Source: Coprovicinus avistercoris | GTDB lineage: Bacteria; Actinomycetota; Coriobacteriia; Coriobacteriales; Atopobiaceae | NCBI GenBank assembly: GCA_018714895.1 | Contig: DVMQ01000011.1 | Span: forward strand, 1 to 64,000 | Direction: 5' to 3' | Length of the DNA stretch: 64,000 nucleotides | Shown here: piece after piece, positions 42,961 through 51,269 of the stretch | How positions within the stretch are numbered: position 1 is the first letter of the stretch | Layout of the letters: every line of letters starts with the position of its first letter | Program-made: the position numbers and the translations under genes | Notes under the pieces: generated by a model | What the model saw: only the letters and a program-made list of their open reading frames with translations | Told to the model about the DNA's origin: nothing | Databases searched by the model: none

Positions 42961-43770
42961 ATGGTGCAGACAAACGATAAAACAACACCTTTATTCTCTA
43001 TACGCGATGCAAGCGTCGTGCGCGGTGGCACCACCATCTTGCATGTTGATGCGTTTGACCTTGCTGAAGGTGAACATGTGGCCCTGCTAGGTCCCAATGG
43101 CGCAGGCAAATCAACATTTATTCAACTGCTTACGAGGGAAGTCTTTCCCCTTTATCGAGATGAACCACCGGTACGCTTTCGCGGACAAGCGCGACCACGC
43201 CTTGATCAGATTCGCGCTACGTTAGGTGTTGTGAGCGCTACGATGCATGATCAGGTTCGCGTACACCTCCCGTCCTGGGAAATTGTCTGCGGAGGTTTGT
43301 TTGGAACGGTCGGTTTGCCTCTGCATGGCACCGTGACTGCAGATCACCGCGAGCGCGCCTATGACGCTTTGGAGCGTCTTGGCATTGCCGATGTGGCGGA
43401 GCGCGACATCATGACGCTTTCCACAGGTCAAGCCCGTCGTGTACTGGTAGCACGCGAGCTCATCCGTGACCCCCAGGTGCTTGTTTTTGACGAGCCGTGC
43501 ACCGGCTTGGATCCACAAGGTATGTTCCAAGTACGAGAAACTATGCGCACGCTTGCCGATGAAGGTCGCTCCGTCATTCTGGTCACCCATTATCCAGAAG
43601 ACATAATTCCTCAAATTCAGCGCGTCCTGCTCATTAAGCAGGCCGAAGTGTTTGCCGACGGCCCCAAAGACGAGATACTGACCAATGAGGTTATGAGCAG
43701 TCTTTTTGATGTTCCGCTGGAGGTGGGCCACCACGGTGAGTGGTATTCCTTGCGCGGTGCTCACAAATAA
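42961..43770 (+). CDS. Orphan ABC transporter ATP-binding protein
   Basis: A 269-residue ATPase. Walker A is LGPNGAGKST, the signature is LSTGQARRVLVARELI, Walker B is VLVFDEPCTGLDPQG, and the H-loop is in VTHYPEDI. The signature and spacing recall ModF/YlmA-type ATPases. No permease or binding protein is adjacent, so it may serve a permease elsewhere or act alone. I chose the ATG at 42961 with AAGGA 7 nt upstream over an ATG 30 codons upstream that adds an unconvincing leader. Divergent from ilvA. Confidence 0.85.
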   Translation: MVQTNDKTTPLFSIRDASVVRGGTTILHVDAFDLAEGEHVALLGPNGAGKSTFIQLLTREVFPLYRDEPPVRFRGQARPRLDQIRATLGVVSATMHDQVRVHLPSWEIVCGGLFGTVGLPLHGTVTADHRERAYDALERLGIADVAERDIMTLSTGQARRVLVARELIRDPQVLVFDEPCTGLDPQGMFQVRETMRTLADEGRSVILVTHYPEDIIPQIQRVLLIKQAEVFADGPKDEILTNEVMSSLFDVPLEVGHHGEWYSLRGAHK

Positions 43771-43828
43771 TGGGATTTGCTCTTTTATTGGACTGTGAAT
43801 TGGTGTAATGTTCGCTTCATTGAGTAAA

Positions 43829-44065
43829 TGCGAGGACGGGGCGAGTACCGGCCCAACTCATCTCACAGCGAGCAGGCATAAGTGAGAACCTGCGGTGAGC
43901 GGCCACGAAACACCCCTGAGCAGCTTGGACGTCTCGCATACGCGCATGGGTCATCCCCCGTCGTGTGTGCCACACTCCCAAGCCGGAGCCTTCCGTTACA
44001 GGCATCGGGTAATCATACCTCTCACCTCGCACTTCTCTATATAGAGATGTTTAGGAGGGAGAGAG
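43829..44065 (+). ncRNA. Structured T-box-like leader with ribosome-site sequestering helix (ilvD operon)
   Basis: The leader contains features of a T-box Stem I in the right order. TGCGAG (43829) pairs with CTCGCA (43933); GGGG (43838) pairs with CCCC (43913); then AGTA (43844), GGCC/GGCC, AGCGA (43867), and a GCAGG/CCTGC hairpin with loop motif GTGAGAA (43882). CGAA (43906) and TGAG (43917) follow. Near the gene, CTCTCACCTC (44019-44028) can pair with GAGGGAGAG (44055-44063), burying the ilvD ribosome-binding site, around a TCTCTATATAGAGA hairpin. The usual UGGNACC core and an Ile, Leu or Val specifier were not found, so the class is uncertain. Confidence 0.55.
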
Positions 44066-45730
44066 ATGGAGCTTCGCAGCGACGCCATCAAAAAAGGGTT
44101 GGCTCGGGCACCTCATAGAAGTCTTCTTAAGGCAGACGGTCTCACCGATGAGGAACTCGAACGTCCATTAGTAGCTGTTGTTTCAGCCCAAAATGAAGTA
44201 ATTCCAGGTCATCTTCATCTTCAGCAAATTGCCGATGCTGTAAAGGCAGGCATTCGCATGGCTGGTGGTACGCCATTGCAGGTTAATACCATTGGCGTTT
44301 GTGATGGCATCGCTATGAATCACGAGGGTATGCGTTTTTCGCTTACCAGCCGCGAAGTTATTGCCGACTCGGTAGAGTGCGCCGTTCAGGGCCATCAATT
44401 TGATGCTATGGTCCTCATTCCTTCCTGCGACAAAATTGTTCCCGGCATGCTCATTGCTGCCGCTCGTTTGGATATTCCGACCGTACTTGTCTCCGGCGGT
44501 CCCATGCTCGCGGGACGCGGTCGCACCGGTGAGCAAACCGACCTTAATTCGCTTTTTGATGCCGTAGGACAAGTGACAGCGGGCACGATGAGTGAAGAGG
44601 AGTGCCATTGGCTTGAGGGTACCGCTTGTCCGACCTGTGGTTCCTGCTCAGGTATGTTTACCGCCAACTCCATCTGCTGTCTCGCTGAGGCTCTTGGTAT
44701 TGCACTTCCCGGAAATGGCACTATACCTGCTGTTTACTCCGAACGTATTCGCCTTGCCAAGCATGCTGGTATGAAGGTTATGGAGCTCGTGGAAAAGGGC
44801 ATCACGGCACGCCAGATTATCAACGAGCGCTCCATCCATAACGGCATGGTGCTTGACATGGCCTTTGGTGGCTCAACCAATACCATGCTTCACCTCACCG
44901 CTATCGCTCGCGCAGCAGGCTGCCCTGTCACTATGGAAGATTGGGATCGCGCATCCGCCGAAACCCCCAATATCGTTCGCATTGCTCCAGCAGGTCCTCT
45001 GCATATTCAAGATCTCAATGATGTTGGTGGCGTATCGGCAATTATCGGCGAGCTTGGCCGCACTGGGCACCTCGATTTGACCGCCCTTACCTGCCACGGA
45101 ACCATGGAAGAGTGGGTTGCAGCGTGCCCTGCTCCCGATGGTGAAGTTGTCCGTACCGTCGAAAACGCCTATTCGCCCGACGGTGGGCTCAAAGTTATGC
45201 ACGGCAATCTTGCCCCCGATTGCGGCGTCGTCAAGAAGAGCGCCGTTGCTCCCGAAATGTGGCAACACTCTGGCCCTGCGCGCGTTTTCAATTCCGAAGA
45301 GGAAGCGTGCGAGGCAATCTTTGGCGGAAAGATCAATCCTGGCGATGTGGTAGTTATTCGTTATGAAGGTCCAGCTGGTGGTCCTGGCATGCGCGAAATG
45401 CTCACCCCCACTTCCGCTATTTGCGGCATGGGATTGGCAAGCTCCGTTGCTCTTATCACCGACGGACGCTTCTCCGGCGCGAGCAAAGGCCCGTGCATTG
45501 GTCATGTTTCTCCTGAAGCTGCAGCAGGTGGCCCCATCGCACTTGTCGAAGAAGGCGACCAGATCTCCATTGATATTCAAGCGGGTACGCTTACGCTCGA
45601 TGTTTCCGATGATGAACTCGCACGTCGTCGTGCCGCCTGGGAGCCACCAGCACCCAAATACACAACAGGCGTTCTCTCTCGCTATGCACAGTTGGTTTCG
45701 AGCGCAGACAAGGGGGCATACCTTTCATGA
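44066..45730 (+). CDS. ilvD: Dihydroxy-acid dehydratase
   Basis: A 554-residue iron-sulfur enzyme, the third common step of valine and isoleucine synthesis. Family signatures: PSCDKIVPGML (cluster Cys), CPTCGSCSGMFTANS, and late ITDGRFSGASKG. The start at 44066 is fixed by AGGAGGGAG just upstream. That site is predicted to be masked by the leader, so translation may be switched. First gene of ilvD-ilvB-ilvN-ilvC. Confidence 0.97.
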   Translation: MELRSDAIKKGLARAPHRSLLKADGLTDEELERPLVAVVSAQNEVIPGHLHLQQIADAVKAGIRMAGGTPLQVNTIGVCDGIAMNHEGMRFSLTSREVIADSVECAVQGHQFDAMVLIPSCDKIVPGMLIAAARLDIPTVLVSGGPMLAGRGRTGEQTDLNSLFDAVGQVTAGTMSEEECHWLEGTACPTCGSCSGMFTANSICCLAEALGIALPGNGTIPAVYSERIRLAKHAGMKVMELVEKGITARQIINERSIHNGMVLDMAFGGSTNTMLHLTAIARAAGCPVTMEDWDRASAETPNIVRIAPAGPLHIQDLNDVGGVSAIIGELGRTGHLDLTALTCHGTMEEWVAACPAPDGEVVRTVENAYSPDGGLKVMHGNLAPDCGVVKKSAVAPEMWQHSGPARVFNSEEEACEAIFGGKINPGDVVVIRYEGPAGGPGMREMLTPTSAICGMGLASSVALITDGRFSGASKGPCIGHVSPEAAAGGPIALVEEGDQISIDIQAGTLTLDVSDDELARRRAAWEPPAPKYTTGVLSRYAQLVSSADKGAYLS

Positions 45731-47652
45731 TTACCACCGAAGAAAAAATTGAGCGCAAGCGCCGTGCCATTGAAGGGCGCCCACTTGGCCCTGGTAGTCA
45801 CACCGAACATGAAGGCAAAACCATGACGGGTGCTCAGGCCATCATTGCGAGCCTTGAGGCTGAAGGTGTGGATACCATCTTTGGTTATCCCGGTGGTCAA
45901 GCCATTAAGATTTACGACGCCCTGTACGACTCAAAGAAGATCCACCACATTCTTGCTCGCCATGAGCAGGCAGCCGTGCATGAGGCTGATGGCTATGCGC
46001 GCTCCACTGGCAAAGTTGGCGTTGTGTTAGTTACTTCGGGACCTGGTGCCACGAACACGGTAACAGGCATTGCTACGGCCTATATGGATTCAGTTCCGCT
46101 GGTTGTTATCACCGGCCAGGTTACCCGTGGAGTCATTGGTACCGACTCCTTCCAGGAATCTGACATTGTTGGCATTACCATGCCTGTGGTAAAGCACAGC
46201 TATTTGTTGCAGTCAACCGATGACCTTACGCGCACGTTCCGTGAGGCGTTCTATATTGCTTCAACTGGGCGTCCTGGCCCCGTGCTTATCGATGTCCCCA
46301 GCGATCTTTCTGGGGCAGAAATGGTCTTCCACTATCCCGATAAGATCAGCTTGCCGAGCTATCGCCCCACCTATAAGGGCAACGCAAAGCAGGTTCGCGA
46401 AGCAGCTCGCTATATTCAGCAGGCTAAGAAACCTCTGATCATGGCAGGCGGCGGCATTGTTACCAGCCATGCGTGCGTTGAGCTTACACAGCTGGCCGAA
46501 CGTATGTGCATTCCGGTGGTCACCACCCTTATGGGCAAAGGCGCTATGCGTTGCTCGAACCCACTTAACCTGGGTCCTGTTGGCATGCATGGCTCCAAGT
46601 ACGCAAATCGTGCCGTAACAGAATGTGACTTGCTCATTGCCGTTGGCGCTCGCTTCTCGGATCGTGTCACTGGCAAGGTTTCTGAGTTCGCACCCCACGC
46701 CAAGATTATTCACGTTGATATAGACCCTGCCGAAATTGGCAAGATCGTTCCTGCTGACGTCCCTATTGTTGGTGATGCACGCGGTGTTCTCGCTGCTCTG
46801 AATGACCAGCTTGCAAAGATTGACGCCCAGCCTGTGGGCAAGGAATGGTTTAAAGAGGTTTGCACCTGGCGCGAGCGCTGGCCTTTCTACACAGCAGATT
46901 TTGCCGACTACCCCGACAAAATCGCTCCAGAAGTTGTGCTTGAACACCTCTCTCAAAAACTTGATCCTGAAGCAAGTATTGTCACCACCGAGGTCGGCCA
47001 ACATCAGATGTGGGCGCTTCAAAACATTCATCGCGAGCATGCACGTACCTTTATTTCTTCCGGTGGCTTAGGCACAATGGGCTTTGGCTTCCCCGCTGCC
47101 ATTGGAGCAAAGATTGCCTGTCCAGAAGATGAGGTTGTCTGCATTGCCGGCGACGGCTCTTTCCAGATGAACTTGCAAGAAATGGCCACTGCAATCGTTA
47201 ATAACGTGCCCGTTAAGGTGCTTATTATCGATAATCGCGCTCTGGGCATGGTGCATCAGTGGCAGCACCTTTTCTATCATGACCGCTACTCATCCACTGA
47301 GCTTGCTCCAGTGCCAGATTTTGTTGCTTTGGCTCAGGCGTATGGCTGGCAAGGTGCTCGCATCACCCATCCCGATGAGATCGATGATGCACTGGACGCT
47401 ATGCTCGCCAGTGATGGTCCGTATCTGCTGGACGTGATTATCCCCACTATGCAGACGGTTTACCCCATGGTTGCACCTGGTGCCGCCCTTGATGACATTA
47501 TCGGCGCGCTCGATGTAACCCTTGGTGGTGTACGCATAACCCAAAAGGGTTTTGACGATGCAGATGCCGCAGCATCGGTTCGCCACGTCAGCGATGACGA
47601 CTCCGATAACTTTGATGATGAGGTGTCCGATGAGGAAGGAGGCGACGAGTAA
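45727..47652 (+). CDS. ilvB: Acetolactate synthase, large (catalytic) subunit
   Basis: A 641-residue TPP/FAD enzyme forming acetolactate or acetohydroxybutyrate. The catalytic Glu is in ARHEQAAVHEADGYAR; FAD region GKGAMRCSNPLNLG; TPP-binding GDGSFQMNLQEM. It is longer than usual at both ends: about 32 extra N-terminal residues before MTGAQAIIASLEAEG, and a strongly acidic tail (SDDDSDNFDDEVSDEEGGDE). The ATG at 45727 overlaps the ilvD stop (ATGA); an internal ATG at codon 33 is the alternative start. Confidence 0.95.
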   Translation: MITTEEKIERKRRAIEGRPLGPGSHTEHEGKTMTGAQAIIASLEAEGVDTIFGYPGGQAIKIYDALYDSKKIHHILARHEQAAVHEADGYARSTGKVGVVLVTSGPGATNTVTGIATAYMDSVPLVVITGQVTRGVIGTDSFQESDIVGITMPVVKHSYLLQSTDDLTRTFREAFYIASTGRPGPVLIDVPSDLSGAEMVFHYPDKISLPSYRPTYKGNAKQVREAARYIQQAKKPLIMAGGGIVTSHACVELTQLAERMCIPVVTTLMGKGAMRCSNPLNLGPVGMHGSKYANRAVTECDLLIAVGARFSDRVTGKVSEFAPHAKIIHVDIDPAEIGKIVPADVPIVGDARGVLAALNDQLAKIDAQPVGKEWFKEVCTWRERWPFYTADFADYPDKIAPEVVLEHLSQKLDPEASIVTTEVGQHQMWALQNIHREHARTFISSGGLGTMGFGFPAAIGAKIACPEDEVVCIAGDGSFQMNLQEMATAIVNNVPVKVLIIDNRALGMVHQWQHLFYHDRYSSTELAPVPDFVALAQAYGWQGARITHPDEIDDALDAMLASDGPYLLDVIIPTMQTVYPMVAPGAALDDIIGALDVTLGGVRITQKGFDDADAAASVRHVSDDDSDNFDDEVSDEEGGDE

Positions 47653-48134
47653 TGAAGCACATTCTCTCGGTACTCGTTGAAAATAAGAGCGGTGTGCTCT
47701 CCCGAGTAACTGGCATGATTTCTCGCCGCGGTTTCAACATTGATTCTCTTTCCGTAGCCCCCACCGAAGATGAGACTAAATCACGCATGACCATTGTGGT
47801 CGATGCCGATAGCGTTGGATTTGAGCAGATTTGTAAGCAGCTTCATAAGCTCGTAAGCGTATTTAAGATTCTGGACCTTACGGGCACCGATGCGGTTGAA
47901 CGTGAGCTCATACTTTTCAAGGTAAATGCTGCGCCTGACCGTCGTCACGAGATCATTGAAATTGCCAATATCTTCCGCGCAAAAGTGGTGGATGTGGGCA
48001 AGAACTCACTGACCGTTGAGGCAACGGGCACCCAATCTAAGCTTGATGCTATGGAAGATCTCTTCCGTGGTTACGGCATCAAGCAGCTCACACGCACCGG
48101 CAAAATTGCTATGTCGCGTGGCTCGCACGATTAG
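47652..48134 (+). CDS. ilvN: Acetolactate synthase, small (regulatory) subunit
   Basis: A 160-residue regulatory subunit giving valine feedback control. It has the N-terminal ACT domain (LSVLVENKSGVLSRVTGMISRRGFNIDSL) and the C-terminal ALS_ss_C part (ANIFRAKVVDVGKNSLTVEATG). The ATG overlaps the ilvB stop by one base (TAATG), a normal pairing for the two subunits. Confidence 0.96.
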   Translation: MKHILSVLVENKSGVLSRVTGMISRRGFNIDSLSVAPTEDETKSRMTIVVDADSVGFEQICKQLHKLVSVFKILDLTGTDAVERELILFKVNAAPDRRHEIIEIANIFRAKVVDVGKNSLTVEATGTQSKLDAMEDLFRGYGIKQLTRTGKIAMSRGSHD

Positions 48135-48140
48135 GAGGTT

Positions 48141-48238
48141 AAAGAGAGATCGGATCTCTTTACACCCAACCGCCTACCAACATCAGAGCTTCCGGTAGGC
48201 CACCTGTGGTACCAAACTGCAACACTCCGTTGCAGTTT
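48141..48238 (+). promoter_or_regulatory. Triple-hairpin leader in the ilvN-ilvC gap
   Basis: The 134-nt gap before ilvC holds three stems. These are AAAGAGA/TCTCTTT (48141-48161), GCCTACC/GGTAGGC (48172-48178 with 48194-48200), and a perfect 10-bp stem AAACTGCAAC/GTTGCAGTTT (48214-48223 with 48229-48238). TGGTACC precedes the third stem and could extend it by pairing to GGTA after it. No T-run is seen, so this is more likely mRNA stabilisation or translation control of ilvC than termination. Confidence 0.55.
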
Positions 48239-48268
48239 GAGGTATAGCGAAGGAAAGAAGGAACAAGA

Positions 48269-49264
48269 ATGGCAGTAACGATCTACTACGAGGCGGATGT
48301 CGATCCAAGCATAATCCAAAGCAAGAAGATCGCCATCATTGGCTATGGCTCTCAGGGTCATGCCCATGCCCTTAACCTTATGGACTCCGGCTGCGATGTT
48401 CGCGTTGGTCTCCGCGAGGGTTCCAAGAGCGCCGAGAAGGCTCGCGAGGCTGGCCTCAAGGTCATGAGCATGGATGATGCTGCTGAAGAAGCTGACTTCA
48501 TCATGATCCTCACGCCCGACGAGACACAGCCCAAGGTCTACGAAGAGCACATCAAGGACCACCTCAAGGCTGGCGATACCCTCGCATTTGCTCACGGCTT
48601 CAACATTCACTACGGCTACATCAAGGCTCCCGAGGACGTTAACGTTGTTATGTGCGCACCCAAGGGCCCGGGCCACATCGTTCGCCGTCAGTTTACTGAG
48701 GGTTCCGGCGTGCCTGATCTCGCATGCGTTTATCAGGATGCCACGGGCGATGCCTGGGATATCGTCCTCTCCTACTGCTGGGGCGTCGGCGGTGCTCGCT
48801 CCGGCATCATCAAGGCAACCTTCAAAGAGGAGACCGAAGAGGACCTCTTTGGTGAGCAGGCAGTGCTTTGCGGCGGCCTTGTTGAGCTTGTCAAAGCTGG
48901 CTTCGAGACCCTCACCGAGGCTGGCTATCCTGAAGAGCTTGCATACTTTGAGGTGTATCACGAGATGAAGATGATCGTCGACCTCATGTATGAGAGCGGC
49001 ATCCACTTCATGAACTACTCAATCTCCAACACCGCAGAGTACGGCGAATACTATGCTGGCCCCAAGGTTATCAATGCCGAATCCCGCAAGGCTATGAAGG
49101 AGATTCTTGCTCGCATTCAGGACGGCAGCTTTGCTCAGGAGTTTGTTGACGATTGCAACAACGATCACAAGTGGCTGCTTGAGAAGCGTGAAGAAATCAA
49201 CACACACCCCATCGAGAAGACCGGTGAGAAGATCCGCTCTATGTTCAGCTGGATTAAGAAGTAG
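48269..49264 (+). CDS. ilvC: Ketol-acid reductoisomerase
   Basis: A 331-residue class I enzyme that rearranges and reduces acetohydroxy acids with NAD(P)H. The Rossmann motif is IGYGSQGHAHALNL, the cofactor loop VGLREGSKSAEKA carries serines typical of NADPH-preferring forms, and metal ligands lie in EDLFGEQAVLCGGL and YFEVYHEMK. The ribosome-binding site GAAGGA is good. It is separated from ilvN by a structured gap, so it may be partly independently expressed, as the most abundant enzyme of the pathway. Confidence 0.97.
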   Translation: MAVTIYYEADVDPSIIQSKKIAIIGYGSQGHAHALNLMDSGCDVRVGLREGSKSAEKAREAGLKVMSMDDAAEEADFIMILTPDETQPKVYEEHIKDHLKAGDTLAFAHGFNIHYGYIKAPEDVNVVMCAPKGPGHIVRRQFTEGSGVPDLACVYQDATGDAWDIVLSYCWGVGGARSGIIKATFKEETEEDLFGEQAVLCGGLVELVKAGFETLTEAGYPEELAYFEVYHEMKMIVDLMYESGIHFMNYSISNTAEYGEYYAGPKVINAESRKAMKEILARIQDGSFAQEFVDDCNNDHKWLLEKREEINTHPIEKTGEKIRSMFSWIKK

Positions 49265-49326
49265 GCATATGCACTAACTACGTGCTCTGCATATACTCGT
49301 ACCTCGCAAGCTACGATATATACAGC

Positions 49327-49361
49327 AAAGCGGCCCGGACATGACTGTTCGGACCGCTTTA
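49327..49361 (+). terminator. ilv operon terminator
   Basis: A 15-pair stem AAAGCGGCCCGGACA / TGTTCGGACCGCTTT with one mismatch, one G-U pair and a 4-nt loop. TTT ends the right arm. It lies 62 nt after ilvC and before the convergent MarR gene. Confidence 0.88.
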
Positions 49362-49409
49362 TTGAATGAATAAGTTCAATGCCAATCCAAGCGTTTGGCT
49401 AAAGATTGC

Positions 49410-49889
49410 TTAAAAATCCCCTAAAACATCGTCTTTGCCATAGGTCAAACTGTACGCAGTCTCAAGGGCGCGAAGCAGCTCGCGTACATCTTCCTCATCC
49501 ATCTTGCTCAAACTCTTAGCAAGATTGGAAACACCACCGGTATTGCGATCATGAGCATGTTCTATGCCTGCATCAGTACAGGTTGCAATAACACGCCTAC
49601 GATCATGTGGGTCTTGGACGCGTACTACATATCCTTTGGTTTCGAGTGAATCAAGAATGCGCGTCATTCGTGGGCGGGAGTAGCCTAACCGGGCTGCCAA
49701 ATCAGATGGACTCATACCGTTTTCTTGACGTGAGAGAAACTCTAAAACAGGGTCCTCGCCCATTGACATGCCGTAGGCGGTTCCAATAGAACCCTTTGCA
49801 ACTCCACGAGAATACATTATGAGTTGTTTTGCCGCAGCCTCATAATCCATTTCTTCGCTACTCAACCTCCCTCGATATTCAAGACGCAT
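49410..49889 (-). CDS. MarR family transcriptional regulator
   Basis: A 159-residue winged-helix regulator: VLEFLSRQENGMSPSDLAARLGYSRPRMTRILDSLETKGYVVRVQDPHDRRRVIATCT is the classic MarR DNA-binding and wing region. The start is uncertain; I use the ATG at 49889 with GGATGG upstream, but starts at 49904 or 49850 are possible. It is the last gene after the mannose-family PTS operon and may regulate it or respond to another signal. Confidence 0.85.
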   Translation of the reverse strand: MRLEYRGRLSSEEMDYEAAAKQLIMYSRGVAKGSIGTAYGMSMGEDPVLEFLSRQENGMSPSDLAARLGYSRPRMTRILDSLETKGYVVRVQDPHDRRRVIATCTDAGIEHAHDRNTGGVSNLAKSLSKMDEEDVRELLRALETAYSLTYGKDDVLGDF

Positions 49890-49935
49890 TTCTGACCATC
49901 CCATTTCACGATGTTTAATATTAGCAATAATTTGA

Positions 49936-50808
49936 CTATTTTTCAGTACTTTCAGATTTCTGCACACGCTTCAGCATGGTAAGAATTTCGTTTGCAAAGC
50001 CATCATGATTATTGTCTAACCTTGTGATATGCGCAGCAGCTTCGCGCACTTCAAGCGGTGCATTTGCCATCGCCCAGCTTTCAGGCACAGCTTGCAGCAT
50101 ATCAATATCGTTGCGTCCATCGCCAAAAACCATGGCTTGTATAAGCTCAACATTGAGGTGTTTGCACACACACGTAATTCCTACTGTTTTGCTCACATGT
50201 CCATCCATGATTTCGCACAATATCGGCGAAGATCGCACAACTTTAAGATGAGGAAACGCAGCACTAAGCTCCGCCTCTGCCCGCTCAATAGCATCTGGTT
50301 CACCGACGAGCAGATATTTATGAATCCCCTGCGAAGCTATTACATCTTGAAGATTAACCTCATGCGCCTGCACGCCCACAACTGTTTCTTCGCGTTTCAC
50401 ACGGGCATCCGTCCGATCGGCAACAAACCAATTATGAAAGCCATACGCCATCACTGTGAGCTCAGGGTATGTACGAGTAATAAATGCGTATGCTTCATTT
50501 GCTTGGCTGGTGTCGATCGGACAGGATAACAACTCTGTCCCACCCCCATCAATTACATACGCACCGCTATAACAAATGGTGGGACCCGTGCAATAAAGCT
50601 CCTGGCGAATGACGTCAAGAGCTTCTGGCATGCGTGCGGATACGAGCACAAGAGGTATATACCGCTTATGCAGCTCGAAAGCCGCAGCTGAAGTAGTTTT
50701 AGTAACACAATGATTGGTGTTGAGGATTGTTCCATCAACATCAGAAAACACAACTGACGGAGTCCATGCTTTAGTGGCTAAACTGCTGGGTGTGTCCATT
50801 TCAATCAC
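49936..50808 (-). CDS. Cof-type HAD-IIB hydrolase (sugar phosphatase-like)
   Basis: A 290-residue cytosolic phosphatase. The nucleophile motif is FSDVDGTILNTNH, motif II is VLVSARM, and the metal motif is FGDGRNDIDML. The cap domain is of the IIB type, used on sugar phosphates or nucleotides. The GTG at 50808 overlaps the upstream stop as GTGA; an ATG three codons later is equally possible. Its place behind a sugar PTS fits a role against sugar-phosphate build-up, an inference. Confidence 0.88.
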   Translation of the reverse strand: MIEMDTPSSLATKAWTPSVVFSDVDGTILNTNHCVTKTTSAAAFELHKRYIPLVLVSARMPEALDVIRQELYCTGPTICYSGAYVIDGGGTELLSCPIDTSQANEAYAFITRTYPELTVMAYGFHNWFVADRTDARVKREETVVGVQAHEVNLQDVIASQGIHKYLLVGEPDAIERAEAELSAAFPHLKVVRSSPILCEIMDGHVSKTVGITCVCKHLNVELIQAMVFGDGRNDIDMLQAVPESWAMANAPLEVREAAAHITRLDNNHDGFANEILTMLKRVQKSESTEK

Positions 50809-51194
50809 TTTGAAGACACCTCTTTAGAAGGAGTCTTCTTGGTCATTTTTTGCTCGCGATGATGCTTATTGTTGTCTTGCTTAATCTTTTCCAGACTAAT
50901 ACCAGCGGCATCTAAAATAGCTTCCACATTACGTCGTGCATTGTTGATACCTATCTTCAACACGAGAGCTGCTATACCGCCAAGCACAGCAAGCACTATG
51001 CCCAGCACTCCAAATGCCGTTCCTCCACCCATCGAGAAGCCCCAATAAGCCACTATGATGCCTATAACGAGGAGAGAGCAGGCAAGGCGCAACCAAGTGC
51101 TTAACTGTTGGATAGCGTTTGTTTGAAGTTGAGCCTCACGAACGAGATCTTTTTTAGACCATCCGTTTGTATCGAGTGATTTAAGTGGCTTCAT
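50805..51194 (-). CDS. Small two-span membrane protein, function unknown
   Basis: A 129-residue protein with two transmembrane helices (about 34-52 and 57-80, LACSLLVIGIIVAYWGFSM and AFGVLGIVLAVLGGIAALVL). It has a polar N-terminus and a basic, Lys-rich C-terminal tail. No family recognised with confidence. It lies 75 nt after the PTS EIID gene and overlaps the phosphatase start by 4 nt. Such small membrane proteins often accompany mannose-family PTS genes (for example ManO/DUF956 in other bacteria), but this one does not look like those. Confidence 0.7.
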   Translation of the reverse strand: MKPLKSLDTNGWSKKDLVREAQLQTNAIQQLSTWLRLACSLLVIGIIVAYWGFSMGGGTAFGVLGIVLAVLGGIAALVLKIGINNARRNVEAILDAAGISLEKIKQDNNKHHREQKMTKKTPSKEVSSK

Positions 51195-51269
51195 AGGATA
51201 GAGACTCCTTAACTATGAGGCCCGAGCTGCACGTACTCCAGCTCGGGCAAACATAGACAATGGTTGTTA

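Noticed and set aside
43817..44032. Minus-strand frame of 71 codons in the ilvD leader
   Set aside because: No ribosome-binding site and no family likeness; the sequence is better explained by RNA pairings on the plus strand.
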